Assembly: GCA_946056785.1 (NCBI GenBank) | Contig: CAMGKS010000088.1 | Location: forward strand, 1 to 5,466 | Source of the DNA: an uncultured Clostridia bacterium | GTDB lineage: Bacteria > Bacillota > Clostridia > Christensenellales > CAG-917 | DNA: 5,466 nt | Direction of reading: 5' to 3' | The notes under the pieces: generated by a model | The model's input: the letters and a program-made list of their open reading frames with translations, nothing else | Databases searched by the model: none | Told to the model about the DNA's origin: nothing | Position numbers and translations under genes: made by a program | Shown here: piece by piece, positions 1-4,734 of the stretch | How positions within the stretch are numbered: the first letter of the stretch is position 1 | How the letters are laid out: every line of letters starts with the position of its first letter

Positions 1-721
1 AATACATTGCAACGCTTGTGGCAACTGCAACGTTCAAAGATTCCATACAATTTTTCATCGGAAGAGAAATTTTACCCTTTGTTAATTTTAAAATTTCATC
101 CGACAAACCGTGTGCTTCGTTTCCACAAACTAACGTTACCGTATTCCCCGTTTCTTTTTTAAAAATACTTTCGCCGTCCATATCCAAGGCATAACTTTCC
201 GTATTTTCAAGCAACTGAGCAGCTTGCGAATAATTCACTTCGCAGATATTCGTTTTAAAAAGCGCGCTCATGGACGCCCGCACCGTTTTCGGTGAATAAA
301 CGTCGGCAGAGTTATAAAGATAAACGTCAAAACCTACGGCTGCCGCAGTTCTTATAATCGTTCCTACGTTCCCCGAATCGGAAACTCCGTCAAGTAGAAC
401 CGCATTCTTTAAAGGAAGCTTAAAAGAATTTAAAGGCTTTTTGACTATCGCAATAATTCCGCTGGGCGTCACCGTATCGGACGCCGATTTAATGACGTTC
501 TCACTGCATAAAAAGCACTTCTTATCATCGGTTATATATTTAAAACTTTCACTTTTTTTCTCGTCAACAAGAAAAAATTCGATTTCAAAACGTTTGGGAA
601 TATCTTTTATGAGTCTTTCGCCTTCAAGCATAAAAAGCCCGGTTTTATCCCTGCCCTTTTTATCGCAAAGACTTTTAACCAGTTTTATATATTGATTTGA
701 ATTCGAAGTAATTATATCCAT
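1..721 (-). CDS. TrmH/SpoU-family RNA 2'-O-ribose methyltransferase (3' end cut by window edge)
   Basis: The 240 residues visible have the two-part plan of SpoU (SPOUT) methyltransferases, which transfer a methyl group from S-adenosylmethionine to a ribose 2'-OH in rRNA or tRNA. Residues 1-75 form the substrate-binding N-domain (MDIITSNSN, then KKGRDKTGLFMLEGERL at about 21-37). The catalytic knot domain shows motif 1 at 110-129 (LDGVSDSGNVGTIIRTA, putative catalytic Arg124), motif 2 at 197-207 (LVCGNEAHGLS) and motif 3 at 218-235 (ISLPMKNCMESLNVAVA). Motif 1 has Ser where Pro is usual (DSGN rather than DPGN). Only about 10-20 C-terminal residues should be missing. The ATG at 719-721 fits the family N-terminus. 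An in-frame TTG lies two codons upstream, and neither start has a strong ribosome binding site. The gene follows rplT on the same strand, a placement known in Firmicutes, but a strong terminator and 345 bases separate them. The exact RNA target cannot be read from sequence. Confidence 0.93.
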   Translation of the reverse strand, partial: MDIITSNSNQYIKLVKSLCDKKGRDKTGLFMLEGERLIKDIPKRFEIEFFLVDEKKSESFKYITDDKKCFLCSENVIKSASDTVTPSGIIAIVKKPLNSFKLPLKNAVLLDGVSDSGNVGTIIRTAAAVGFDVYLYNSADVYSPKTVRASMSALFKTNICEVNYSQAAQLLENTESYALDMDGESIFKKETGNTVTLVCGNEAHGLSDEILKLTKGKISLPMKNCMESLNVAVATSVAMY

Positions 722-760
722 ACTCAACGCTTATTTATAAAACTCAACGCTTATTTACAA
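722..760. repeat. Two-copy direct repeat, 20-bp period
   Basis: ACTCAACGCTTATTTATAA (722-740) is followed by ACTCAACGCTTATTTACAA (742-760). The copies match at 18 of 19 bases. The pair abuts the methyltransferase start codon, so it occupies the 5' untranslated region and the place where a ribosome binding site should be. It looks like a recent short tandem duplication. Any regulatory role is unproven. Confidence 0.8.
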
Positions 761-1035
761 ATTTTCTGCAAAATTTAAACTTAACTTTTAAACTCAGTTT
801 AAATTTGCTGTTATTGAACAATTAACATAAAGCCGTTTTCACCGCCGATAATTTCAGATTAAATTGAAAAAATAGCTTTTAAAAATAATAGCTTTTTTTA
901 AACTTAAAGCCGTTATGCGGCAAATGAAACTAAGTCTATTTTAAAACGCATTTTAAACAACTTTGTTTATTAATTTATAAATCAACTGACAGACGACGAG
1001 GCAAAATGCAAAGACGATACGGCTATGTTTAAATT
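761..1035. other. AT-rich intergenic region between rplT terminator and methyltransferase gene
   Basis: This spacer has no credible coding sequence on either strand. It holds the inverted repeat at 768-808 and a short direct repeat of AATAGCTTTT (871-880 and about 887-896). I looked for a minus-strand promoter for the methyltransferase gene. The best candidate is a poor -35-like TTGCCT far from a TATAAA, with a 19-base spacer, which I do not consider convincing. The methyltransferase is presumably transcribed from somewhere here or by read-through. Confidence 0.6.
768..808. repeat. AT-rich inverted repeat upstream of the methyltransferase gene
   Basis: The arms are GCAAAATTTAAACT (768-781) and AGTTTAAATTTGC (796-808). 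They pair over 13 bp with one bulged base and a 14-nt loop. The right half also contains its own small palindrome, TTTAAACT-C-AGTTTAAA (788-804). It lies about 50 bases upstream of the start codon. No U-run follows on the minus strand, so it is not an evident terminator. It could be an mRNA leader hairpin or a protein-binding dyad. Confidence 0.5.
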
Positions 1036-1064
1036 AAAATGCCGTAGCAAAGCTACGGCATTTT
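1036..1064 (-). terminator. Strong intrinsic terminator closing the infC-rpmI-rplT operon
   Basis: A perfect hairpin begins two bases after the rplT stop codon. GCCGTAGC (1041-1048) pairs with GCTACGGC (1052-1059) around a 3-nt loop, and the stem extends through flanking A/T pairs to 13 bp. On the minus strand the stem is followed by TTTT and an AT-rich run. The A-tract/T-tract symmetry (AAAAT and ATTTT) means it could also stop transcription on the plus strand, although no plus-strand gene was found. Confidence 0.92.
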
Positions 1065-1066
1065 TA

Positions 1067-1423
1067 TTATTTTGCGATAGCTTTCTTTGCTTGTTCACAA
1101 ATAGCGGCAAAAGCCTTTTCATCTGTGGCGGCAATTTCAGCCAATACTTTTCTGTTAAGATTTACGTTTGCGAGTTTCAAACCATACATAAGTTTTGAAT
1201 AGCTAAGTCCGTTAATTCTTGCTCCCGCATTAATTCTCGTAATCCAAAGAGAACGGAAATCACGTTTTCTTTGTTTTCTGCCGACGTATGCATAATAGCC
1301 GGATTTAAGCACTTGTTGCTTAGCCATACGGTAAAGTGTATGTTTTGCAGCATAGTAGCCTTTTGCTTGTTTCATTATTTTTCTACGCTTCTTTTGTGCG
1401 TTAACTGCTCTTTTAATTCTCAT
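1067..1423 (-). CDS. rplT: 50S ribosomal protein L20 (bL20)
   Basis: This is full-length L20 (118 aa; the family is usually 117-119). It binds 23S rRNA, is needed early in assembly of the large subunit, and in many bacteria represses its own operon. Visible hallmarks are a very basic N-terminal arm (MRIKRAVNAQKKRRKIMK), the segment GYYAYVGRKQRKRDFRSLW at about 42-60, then ITRINAGARINGLSYS (61-76) and the globular C-terminus with NRKVLAEIA. The motif after GYY reads AAKHTLYR in place of the more usual GRRS-type sequence, which I take as lineage variation. The ATG at 1421-1423 has GGAGG at 1430-1434, six bases upstream. The gene starts 14 bases after the rpmI stop, and the operon terminator follows its own stop at once. 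If the leader at 2170-2274 is an L20-type attenuator, this protein would be its ligand. Confidence 0.97.
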   Translation of the reverse strand: MRIKRAVNAQKKRRKIMKQAKGYYAAKHTLYRMAKQQVLKSGYYAYVGRKQRKRDFRSLWITRINAGARINGLSYSKLMYGLKLANVNLNRKVLAEIAATDEKAFAAICEQAKKAIAK

Positions 1424-1437
1424 ATTCTACCTCCGGA

Positions 1438-1635
1438 TTATTGATAAGGCAAAAGCTTTTTCATTTCTCTTGATTTGGTCTCATCGACGTATCCGCCTGC
1501 TCTGAGTCCTCTCTTTCTCTTCGGTGACTTCTTAGTCAAAATGTGGCTCTTACCTGATTTGCCCGTTTTGTAAAGTCCGTTTGCTGTTGCTTTAAAACGC
1601 TTTTTGGCGCCGCTGTGTGTTTTTTGCTTTGGCAT
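1438..1635 (-). CDS. rpmI: 50S ribosomal protein L35 (bL35)
   Basis: A 65-aa basic protein of the large ribosomal subunit, of normal length for bL35 (64-66). It begins MPKQKTHSGAKKRFK, continues with the family block HILTKKSPKRKRGLR at about 31-45, and ends in KKLLPYQ. The reading frame stays open upstream to 1680, but the start at 1635 is chosen because the MPKxKTHSG beginning is invariant in the family and a perfect AGGAGG (1642-1647) lies six bases before it. The extension would also overlap the end of infC. It starts 13 bases after the infC stop and is followed 14 bases later by rplT, so the three genes form one transcript with probable translational coupling. Confidence 0.97.
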   Translation of the reverse strand: MPKQKTHSGAKKRFKATANGLYKTGKSGKSHILTKKSPKRKRGLRAGGYVDETKSREMKKLLPYQ

Positions 1636-1648
1636 AATTGGCCTCCTG

Positions 1649-2161
1649 TTATTTTTTTGCATTAGGGGCAAAAATAACAAAAATGTTTCTGCCCTCTTGA
1701 ATTGGTTGTTTTTCTACAGTAGCTTCTCCGCCGACAAGTTCGATGAAATCTTTCATAACGTCCATAGCTATTTCCGGATGAGCCTGCTGACGACCTTTAA
1801 GTCTTATCGACGCTTTAACTTTGTTCCCGTCTTTAGCGAACTTAACGGCCTGAGAGGCAAGTCTTTTCAAATCGCCGATATCGATTGTCGCCGACAACCA
1901 GACTTCTTTAAGTTCAACGGTGTGTTGATTTTTCTTCGCTTCCTTTTCTTTTTTTTGTTGTTCGTAACGGTATTTGCCGTAATCGAGAATTTTGCAAACC
2001 GGCGGTTCGACGTTCGGTGAAATTTTCACGAGGTCAAGACCTGCTTCGTCAGCGATTTTCTGAGCTTCTCTCGAAGACATAACGCCAAGCTGAGCTCCGT
2101 CCGCTCCAATCAATCTGACTTCTTTGTCGCGAATGAAATTGTTAATTTGTAACTCTTTAAT
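1649..2161 (-). CDS. infC: Translation initiation factor IF-3, probable AUU start
   Basis: IF3 binds the 30S subunit, keeps 50S away, and proofreads the start codon and initiator tRNA. The N-domain has INNFIRDKEVRLIGADG and then KISPNVEPPVCKILDYG. The family signature KILDYGKYRYEQQKK leads into the lysine-rich linker, and the C-domain has ASIRLKGRQQAHPEIAMDV and ends VIFAPNAKK. No ATG lies near the N-terminus. The frame extends to a TTG at 2174-2176, but that codon itself overlaps the only Shine-Dalgarno (GGAGG, 2170-2174) and has no ribosome binding site of its own. The ATT at 2159-2161 lies eight bases after GGAGG and gives an N-terminus (M-KELQINNFIRDKEVRLIG) that lines up with other IF3 proteins. 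This makes 170 aa. An AUU start is the known basis of IF3 autocontrol in other bacteria. The choice of AUU here is inference, though strong. Confidence 0.96.
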   Translation of the reverse strand: MKELQINNFIRDKEVRLIGADGAQLGVMSSREAQKIADEAGLDLVKISPNVEPPVCKILDYGKYRYEQQKKEKEAKKNQHTVELKEVWLSATIDIGDLKRLASQAVKFAKDGNKVKASIRLKGRQQAHPEIAMDVMKDFIELVGGEATVEKQPIQEGRNIFVIFAPNAKK

Positions 2162-2174
2162 AGTTGTTTCCTCC
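2159..2174 (-). promoter_or_regulatory. infC ribosome binding site and AUU initiation codon
   Basis: GGAGG (2170-2174) and ATT (2159-2161) are separated by AAACAACT, a good 8-nt spacing. The only competing in-frame start, TTG at 2174-2176, overlaps the Shine-Dalgarno and has none of its own. AUU is a codon that IF3 itself discriminates against, so this site should make translation of infC fall when IF3 is plentiful. Confidence 0.8.
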
Positions 2175-2178
2175 AAAT

Positions 2179-2207
2179 AAAAAATCGGACAGCAAAAAGC
2201 TCTCCGA
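2179..2207 (-). terminator. Leader terminator (attenuator) upstream of infC
   Basis: On the minus strand TCGGAGAGC and GCTGTCCGA form a 9-bp stem with one G-G mismatch around a TTTTT loop (2185-2207), followed directly by six T residues (2179-2184). The hairpin lies inside the leader, about five bases before the infC Shine-Dalgarno, so it would stop transcription before the operon unless prevented. That is the layout of the L20 leader attenuator in Firmicutes. I could not identify a convincing antiterminator. The best alternative pairing of its left arm with an upstream TTCTC is only 5 bp. Confidence 0.75.
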
Positions 2208-2209
2208 AA

Positions 2210-2256
2210 CTTAAAAACAACTTTTTAAGAACCAAAAACAACGAAATGCGTTTGGT
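2210..2256 (-). promoter_or_regulatory. Leader stem-loops upstream of infC, candidate L20-binding region
   Basis: Two hairpins precede the attenuator terminator. The first (2231-2256) has outer arms ACCA/TGGT and inner arms AACG/CGTT, with a 5-base bulge on one side and a 5-nt loop. The second (2210-2229) is a perfect 8-bp stem, CTTAAAAA with TTTTTAAG, around a GTTG loop. In Firmicutes the infC-rpmI-rplT leader binds L20 through an rRNA-like irregular stem and then terminates transcription. The position and terminator fit that class, but I have not matched the conserved L20-leader motif base by base, so the identity is inferred from context. The sequence GTTGTTTTT occurs in both hairpins (2234-2242 and 2213-2221). 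Confidence 0.55.
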
Positions 2257-2280
2257 GAGAAACTTTCTACTTGCTTAGAT

Positions 2281-2309
2281 ATAATACTAAATCTCACGCA
2301 AACTGTCAA
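2281..2309 (-). promoter_or_regulatory. Consensus sigma-A/sigma-70 promoter of infC-rpmI-rplT
   Basis: The -35 is a perfect TTGACA (2304-2309). After a 17-base spacer comes the -10 TATTAT (2281-2286), five of six bases matching consensus. Transcription should start near 2274-2275, leaving a leader of about 113 nt before the AUU codon. This is the clearest promoter in the window and suits a highly expressed translation operon whose output is trimmed by attenuation. Confidence 0.9.
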
Positions 2310-2615
2310 GCAATTTAACGCAAAAACTAAACGTTTATATAGACTTAAATATTAAATTTTCATATTGATCGGCAGACAAATTTGCAAATCGTTTAAGCTA
2401 TTAAATATTTAATTTCCAAACTGAATAATCGTGACTAATTATTTACTAACGTCAAGCATATCAATGAAAAAACCGCATTAAAAACCGTGACTTATGTTTA
2501 AAAAAATTCCGCCGTTAAAATCATTAAGTATGCCACAAAAAAATTATTTGACAATTCTTAGAAACGACCCTGCGTTTTACAGATTAAACGCACGCAAAGA
2601 AAATGCCGTAAACGT
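2310..2615. other. AT-rich intergenic region upstream of the infC promoter
   Basis: I see no credible gene here. There are AT-rich near-repeats (CTTAAATATTAAATTTTC near 2344-2361 and ATTAAATATTTAATTTCC near 2400-2417), the second containing a 14-bp perfect palindrome (2400-2413). A plus-strand frame is open from an ATG at 2494 to a stop at 2637 (47 codons) but has no Shine-Dalgarno and no recognisable product. A TTGACA at 2548-2553 on the plus strand lacks a -10 at the right distance. Confidence 0.6.
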
Positions 2616-2831
2616 TTATAGTCCCTTTCTTATATGAACAAGCCGACCATGCTCGCTGCTTGACGCAAGATACATAATAGCGTTTATAACTTCTTCAGGT
2701 TCGAGCAATTCCCTAAGATTAATTTCGGTCTTATGCAATTTAGCTATAAGCGGCGTATTGACTTTTTCAGGTATAACGGCATTTAAGTAAACGTTTTTTT
2801 CGCATAAACGTTCCGCCTGCGAAATGCCATC
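2616..2831 (-). pseudogene. 5'-truncated remnant of a short-chain dehydrogenase/reductase (SDR)
   Basis: The minus strand encodes about 70 residues ending in a TAA at 2616-2618 that read like the C-terminal third of an SDR oxidoreductase. The key part is NVYLNAVIPEKVNTPL, matching the SDR pattern VNAVxPGxVxTP, followed by LLEPEEVINAIMYLAS, the PEEVAxAVxYLAS helix, and a tail ending VHIRKGL. The Rossmann nucleotide-binding glycines and the catalytic Ser-Tyr-Lys, which lie upstream in the family, are absent. The frame has no usable start codon before this block and meets a TAG a few codons upstream within the tandem repeat. The coding similarity breaks off where the 13-bp repeat array begins at 2831. 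Lys replaces the usual Gly in PEKV, which hints at an SDR of the type fused to or paired with nucleotidyltransferases, but that assignment is weak. It is probably a decayed gene end and not a functional gene. Confidence 0.6.
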
Positions 2832-2915
2832 GAAAAATACTACTGAAAAATGCTACTGAAAAACACTATCGAAAAATACCATTGAAAAACTCTATTGAAA
2901 AACACTACTGAAAAA
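2831..2915. repeat. 13-bp tandem repeat array, six full copies plus a partial
   Basis: Units of 13 bp with consensus YGAAAAAYRCTAY start at 2831, 2844, 2857, 2870, 2883 and 2896, with a partial TGAAAAA at 2909. Units 1 and 4 begin with CG and the others with TG. Units 1-3 resemble units 4-6 at 33 of 39 positions, so the array is probably a 13-mer tripled and then duplicated as a 39-bp block. It sits exactly between the SDR remnant and an inverted repeat. The copies are contiguous and have no unique spacers, so it is not a CRISPR array. Confidence 0.9.
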
Positions 2916-2948
2916 ATGATGAATATACCTTACGAATATTCATCATTT
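2914..2948 (-). terminator. Perfect 13-bp inverted repeat, possible terminator of the tfoX-like operon
   Basis: AAATGATGAATAT (2914-2926) and ATATTCATCATTT (2936-2948) are perfect complements around a 9-nt loop. On the minus strand the stem runs into six T residues (2916-2911), the arrangement of an intrinsic terminator about 145 bases after the TfoX-like gene. The stem contains only two G-C pairs, so termination may be weak, and the element may instead belong to the repeat region beside it. Confidence 0.4.
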
Positions 2949-3093
2949 GATTTCTCTGTTTGATTTTAATTTAATTTTTTTATTTGATTTTGTTTCGCAT
3001 AAAATCGCCCGTTTGCCCTAATTTTCGTTTTCTTTTCGCAATTTTTCCAACTTTATAAAACAACCGTTACGATAGCTATTGCTACGTTCATTT
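2949..3093. other. T-rich spacer downstream of the TfoX-like gene
   Basis: The plus strand is strongly T-rich, in runs such as TTTTATTTGATTTTG, and no reading frame is credible. A weak 5-bp stem (GTAGC with GCTAT on the minus strand, about 3071-3084) lies just after the TfoX-like stop but has no adjacent U-run. Confidence 0.5.
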
Positions 3094-3378
3094 TTACTCA
3101 GTAAGCTTTTTTATAACTTTACTCAATCGATCGCTGTCGTCAATGAAATCACACAGAATCATAGGTTTTGCCCCATCATACGGAATGGAATATTCAACGT
3201 TTTGCAAAATTTCCTTAGCCTTATCCATTGGCTTTAGAAGTAATCTATTGTCATAAATTCCGCCGAACAAAACGCCGCTTGCATACATTAGGTATTCCCC
3301 CATCATCTTTTTATACGTAATATCGATACCGTTGATTTGACACAAAACGTAGTCCAAATATTCTTTCGTACTCGCCAT
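3094..3378 (-). CDS. TfoX N-terminal-domain protein (TfoX/Sxy family)
   Basis: The 94-aa product is a single TfoX_N domain. Hallmarks are MASTKEYLDYVLCQ at the start, KKMMGEYLMY at 23-32, FGGIYDNRLLLKP at 38-50 and PYDGAKPM at 66-73. Full-length TfoX/Sxy is a competence co-activator in gamma-proteobacteria. Stand-alone TfoX_N proteins like this are common elsewhere and have no settled function, so a role in competence should not be assumed. The frame is open to 3408, but the ATG at 3376-3378 is chosen because GGAG (3387-3390) lies eight bases before it and the MASTKEYL beginning matches the family. The gene follows the peroxiredoxin by 47 bases on the same strand and is probably the last gene of the same transcript. 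I see no DNA-binding domain. Confidence 0.9.
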   Translation of the reverse strand: MASTKEYLDYVLCQINGIDITYKKMMGEYLMYASGVLFGGIYDNRLLLKPMDKAKEILQNVEYSIPYDGAKPMILCDFIDDSDRLSKVIKKLTE

Positions 3379-3425
3379 ATTTATTTCTCCATATCGCACA
3401 AACTGCAAAAATATTTCGCCATTGT

Positions 3426-3884
3426 TTAACCTTCCAACAACGCTAAAATTTCGTCGGCGTTGGTGTCGGGTTTTACTTTTGGCATAATCGCTTGCACGTT
3501 GCCTTGTTCGTCAATTAAGAACGTCGTTCTCACAACACCCATACTCACTTTGCCGTACAACTTTTTCTCTTGCCAAACGCCATACGCTTGAATTGCCGAA
3601 AGTTCGGTATCCGAGAGCAAAACAAACGGTAAATTATATTTCGTCGCAAAATTCAAGTGCGAATTAACGCTATCCTTGCTAATTCCGATAACCACCGCGT
3701 TTTTATTTTCAATTTCTTTATTTTTGAGCGCAAATGCGCATGCTTGTCTTGTGCAACCTGGCGTATTGTCCTTCGGGTAAAAATACAAAACCACTTTCTT
3801 GCCTAGAAAATCGGACAAAGAAACCATATTTCCGTTTTTATCCGGCAACGCAAACTCCGGCGCTTTCATTCCGACTTCTAACAT
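3426..3884 (-). CDS. bcp: Thioredoxin-dependent peroxiredoxin, BCP/PrxQ type
   Basis: This 152-aa thiol peroxidase has the normal length for BCP/PrxQ enzymes, which reduce hydrogen peroxide and alkyl hydroperoxides in the cytoplasm with electrons from thioredoxin. The thioredoxin-fold start (GMKAPEFALPDKNG, 5-18) is followed by the active-site motif YPKDNTPGCTRQAC. Cys44 is the peroxidatic cysteine and Thr41 and Pro42 complete the PxxxT/SxxC-type site. Cys49, five residues on, is the typical resolving cysteine of this subclass. Arg119 in RTTFLIDEQG is the conserved active-site arginine. GISKDSVNSHLNFA (67-80) is the usual helix. The start ATG (3882-3884) has AGGAG that lies within the last codons of the upstream nuclease gene, and only four bases separate that gene's stop from this start, so translation is likely coupled. 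Confidence 0.96.
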   Translation of the reverse strand: MLEVGMKAPEFALPDKNGNMVSLSDFLGKKVVLYFYPKDNTPGCTRQACAFALKNKEIENKNAVVIGISKDSVNSHLNFATKYNLPFVLLSDTELSAIQAYGVWQEKKLYGKVSMGVVRTTFLIDEQGNVQAIMPKVKPDTNADEILALLEG

Positions 3885-3888
3885 AGTT

Positions 3889-4734
3889 TTACTCTCCTAA
3901 AAGTAAATTTTTCAATTCTGTTCCTTCTTCCGTTTTCCATTCTATGTTCCCGTTAGCGCTACGCCCACATAAAACCGCAGCAGCAGCCGAAGGCGCAGAG
4001 AATTCATAATCCGAAACAAATAAACCATCTACAATCGTTCCGTTTTCTTCCAACTTTTTTCTAAGATTGTAATAACTTTTAGCACGGCTTTCAAAAGACG
4101 GGACCATGTGATCAGAGATTTTCGATCCTTTTACAACGGTAAATCCTGCCGGACTAATAAAGCCTTTACCTTTCGCGCCGTTTCCTGTGCAATATAAATA
4201 CTTTGTATTTCTTTCTGCCTTTGGTGTAGGAACAAGCACTCTATATCCCAACGTATTCATTAAAATACGAATATTATCGGTAAATTCTTCCATCGCAGCA
4301 ATCTGAGATTCCTTTAATACCGTATTTCTATATGTATTTTTCGTTAATATTTTATATTTTCCGCACTCTCGAGCAATTTCTACAAGTCTATTTTCAAGAT
4401 AGCGAATAAGGGCTTTATTCAAATCTTGTCCAATAAACATTACAACAGTATGCCAATAAAACTGTTCTTTGCCCGATTGATAATCTCGCAAGTGTTGTTG
4501 TAATCTATCATATATATTTTCAGCTTCGCCAATATAAACCGAGTCCGTACCATCGTCTTCTTGACAGAATAAAAAATAAACGCCTGCGCGACGCACGTCT
4601 TCTCTTGTACATTCAGGCAATTCTAATCTCGGGATCTTTATCGCTTTACCATTCCAATTAGAAACCTCCGCCGTAATTAAACTCTCGGCATTGCCGTTCG
4701 CTAAAAATATTTCTATCGATTTACCATAACTCAT
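3889..4734 (-). CDS. GIY-YIG nuclease-family protein with C-terminal DUF4357-like domain
   Basis: This 281-aa protein begins with a short N-terminal segment. A GIY-YIG domain follows, with GVYFLF (51-56) as the GIY element, VYIGEAENIYDRL (66-78) as the YIG element, Arg77 as the probable catalytic arginine, His81 nearby, and Glu114 in RYLENRLVEIA as the probable metal-binding glutamate. The key residues therefore look intact and a DNA-cleaving enzyme is plausible. The C-terminal part has GAKGKGFISPAGFTVVKGS (186-204) and then YEFSAPSAAAAVLCGRSANG (243-262) with EWK, characteristic of DUF4357. Proteins with this two-domain plan are widespread in bacteria, their substrate is not established, and I do not assign a pathway. 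The ATG at 4732-4734 has AAGGA (4741-4745) six bases upstream. It is the first gene of the probable operon with the peroxiredoxin and the TfoX-like gene. Confidence 0.9.
   Translation of the reverse strand: MSYGKSIEIFLANGNAESLITAEVSNWNGKAIKIPRLELPECTREDVRRAGVYFLFCQEDDGTDSVYIGEAENIYDRLQQHLRDYQSGKEQFYWHTVVMFIGQDLNKALIRYLENRLVEIARECGKYKILTKNTYRNTVLKESQIAAMEEFTDNIRILMNTLGYRVLVPTPKAERNTKYLYCTGNGAKGKGFISPAGFTVVKGSKISDHMVPSFESRAKSYYNLRKKLEENGTIVDGLFVSDYEFSAPSAAAAVLCGRSANGNIEWKTEEGTELKNLLLGE

Noticed and set aside
441..695. Plus-strand 84-codon frame opposite the methyltransferase gene
   Set aside because: It is antisense to a clearly coding TrmH/SpoU gene and has no family features.
1636..1680. Longer rpmI start 15 codons upstream
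   Set aside because: It would overlap the end of infC, lacks its own ribosome binding site, and the invariant MPKxKTHSG start at 1635 has a perfect AGGAGG.
1604..2020. Plus-strand 138-codon frame opposite infC, rich in Phe and Leu
   Set aside because: It is the antisense shadow of infC; the Phe/Leu-rich run mirrors the Lys/Glu-rich IF3 linker and is not a membrane protein.
2400..2413. 14-bp palindrome ATTAAATATTTAAT
   Set aside because: It is made only of A and T in very AT-rich DNA, so chance explains it, and no promoter or gene start is nearby.
2548..2553. Plus-strand TTGACA as a promoter
   Set aside because: There is no -10-like hexamer 16-18 bases downstream and no plus-strand gene follows.
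2494..2637. Plus-strand 47-codon open frame beginning MFKKIPPLKSL
   Set aside because: It has no Shine-Dalgarno, no recognisable family and no terminator, it overlaps the end of the SDR remnant, and its length is within chance for such DNA.
2831..2915. CRISPR array
   Set aside because: The repeats are 13 bp, contiguous and without spacers, and no cas gene is in the window.
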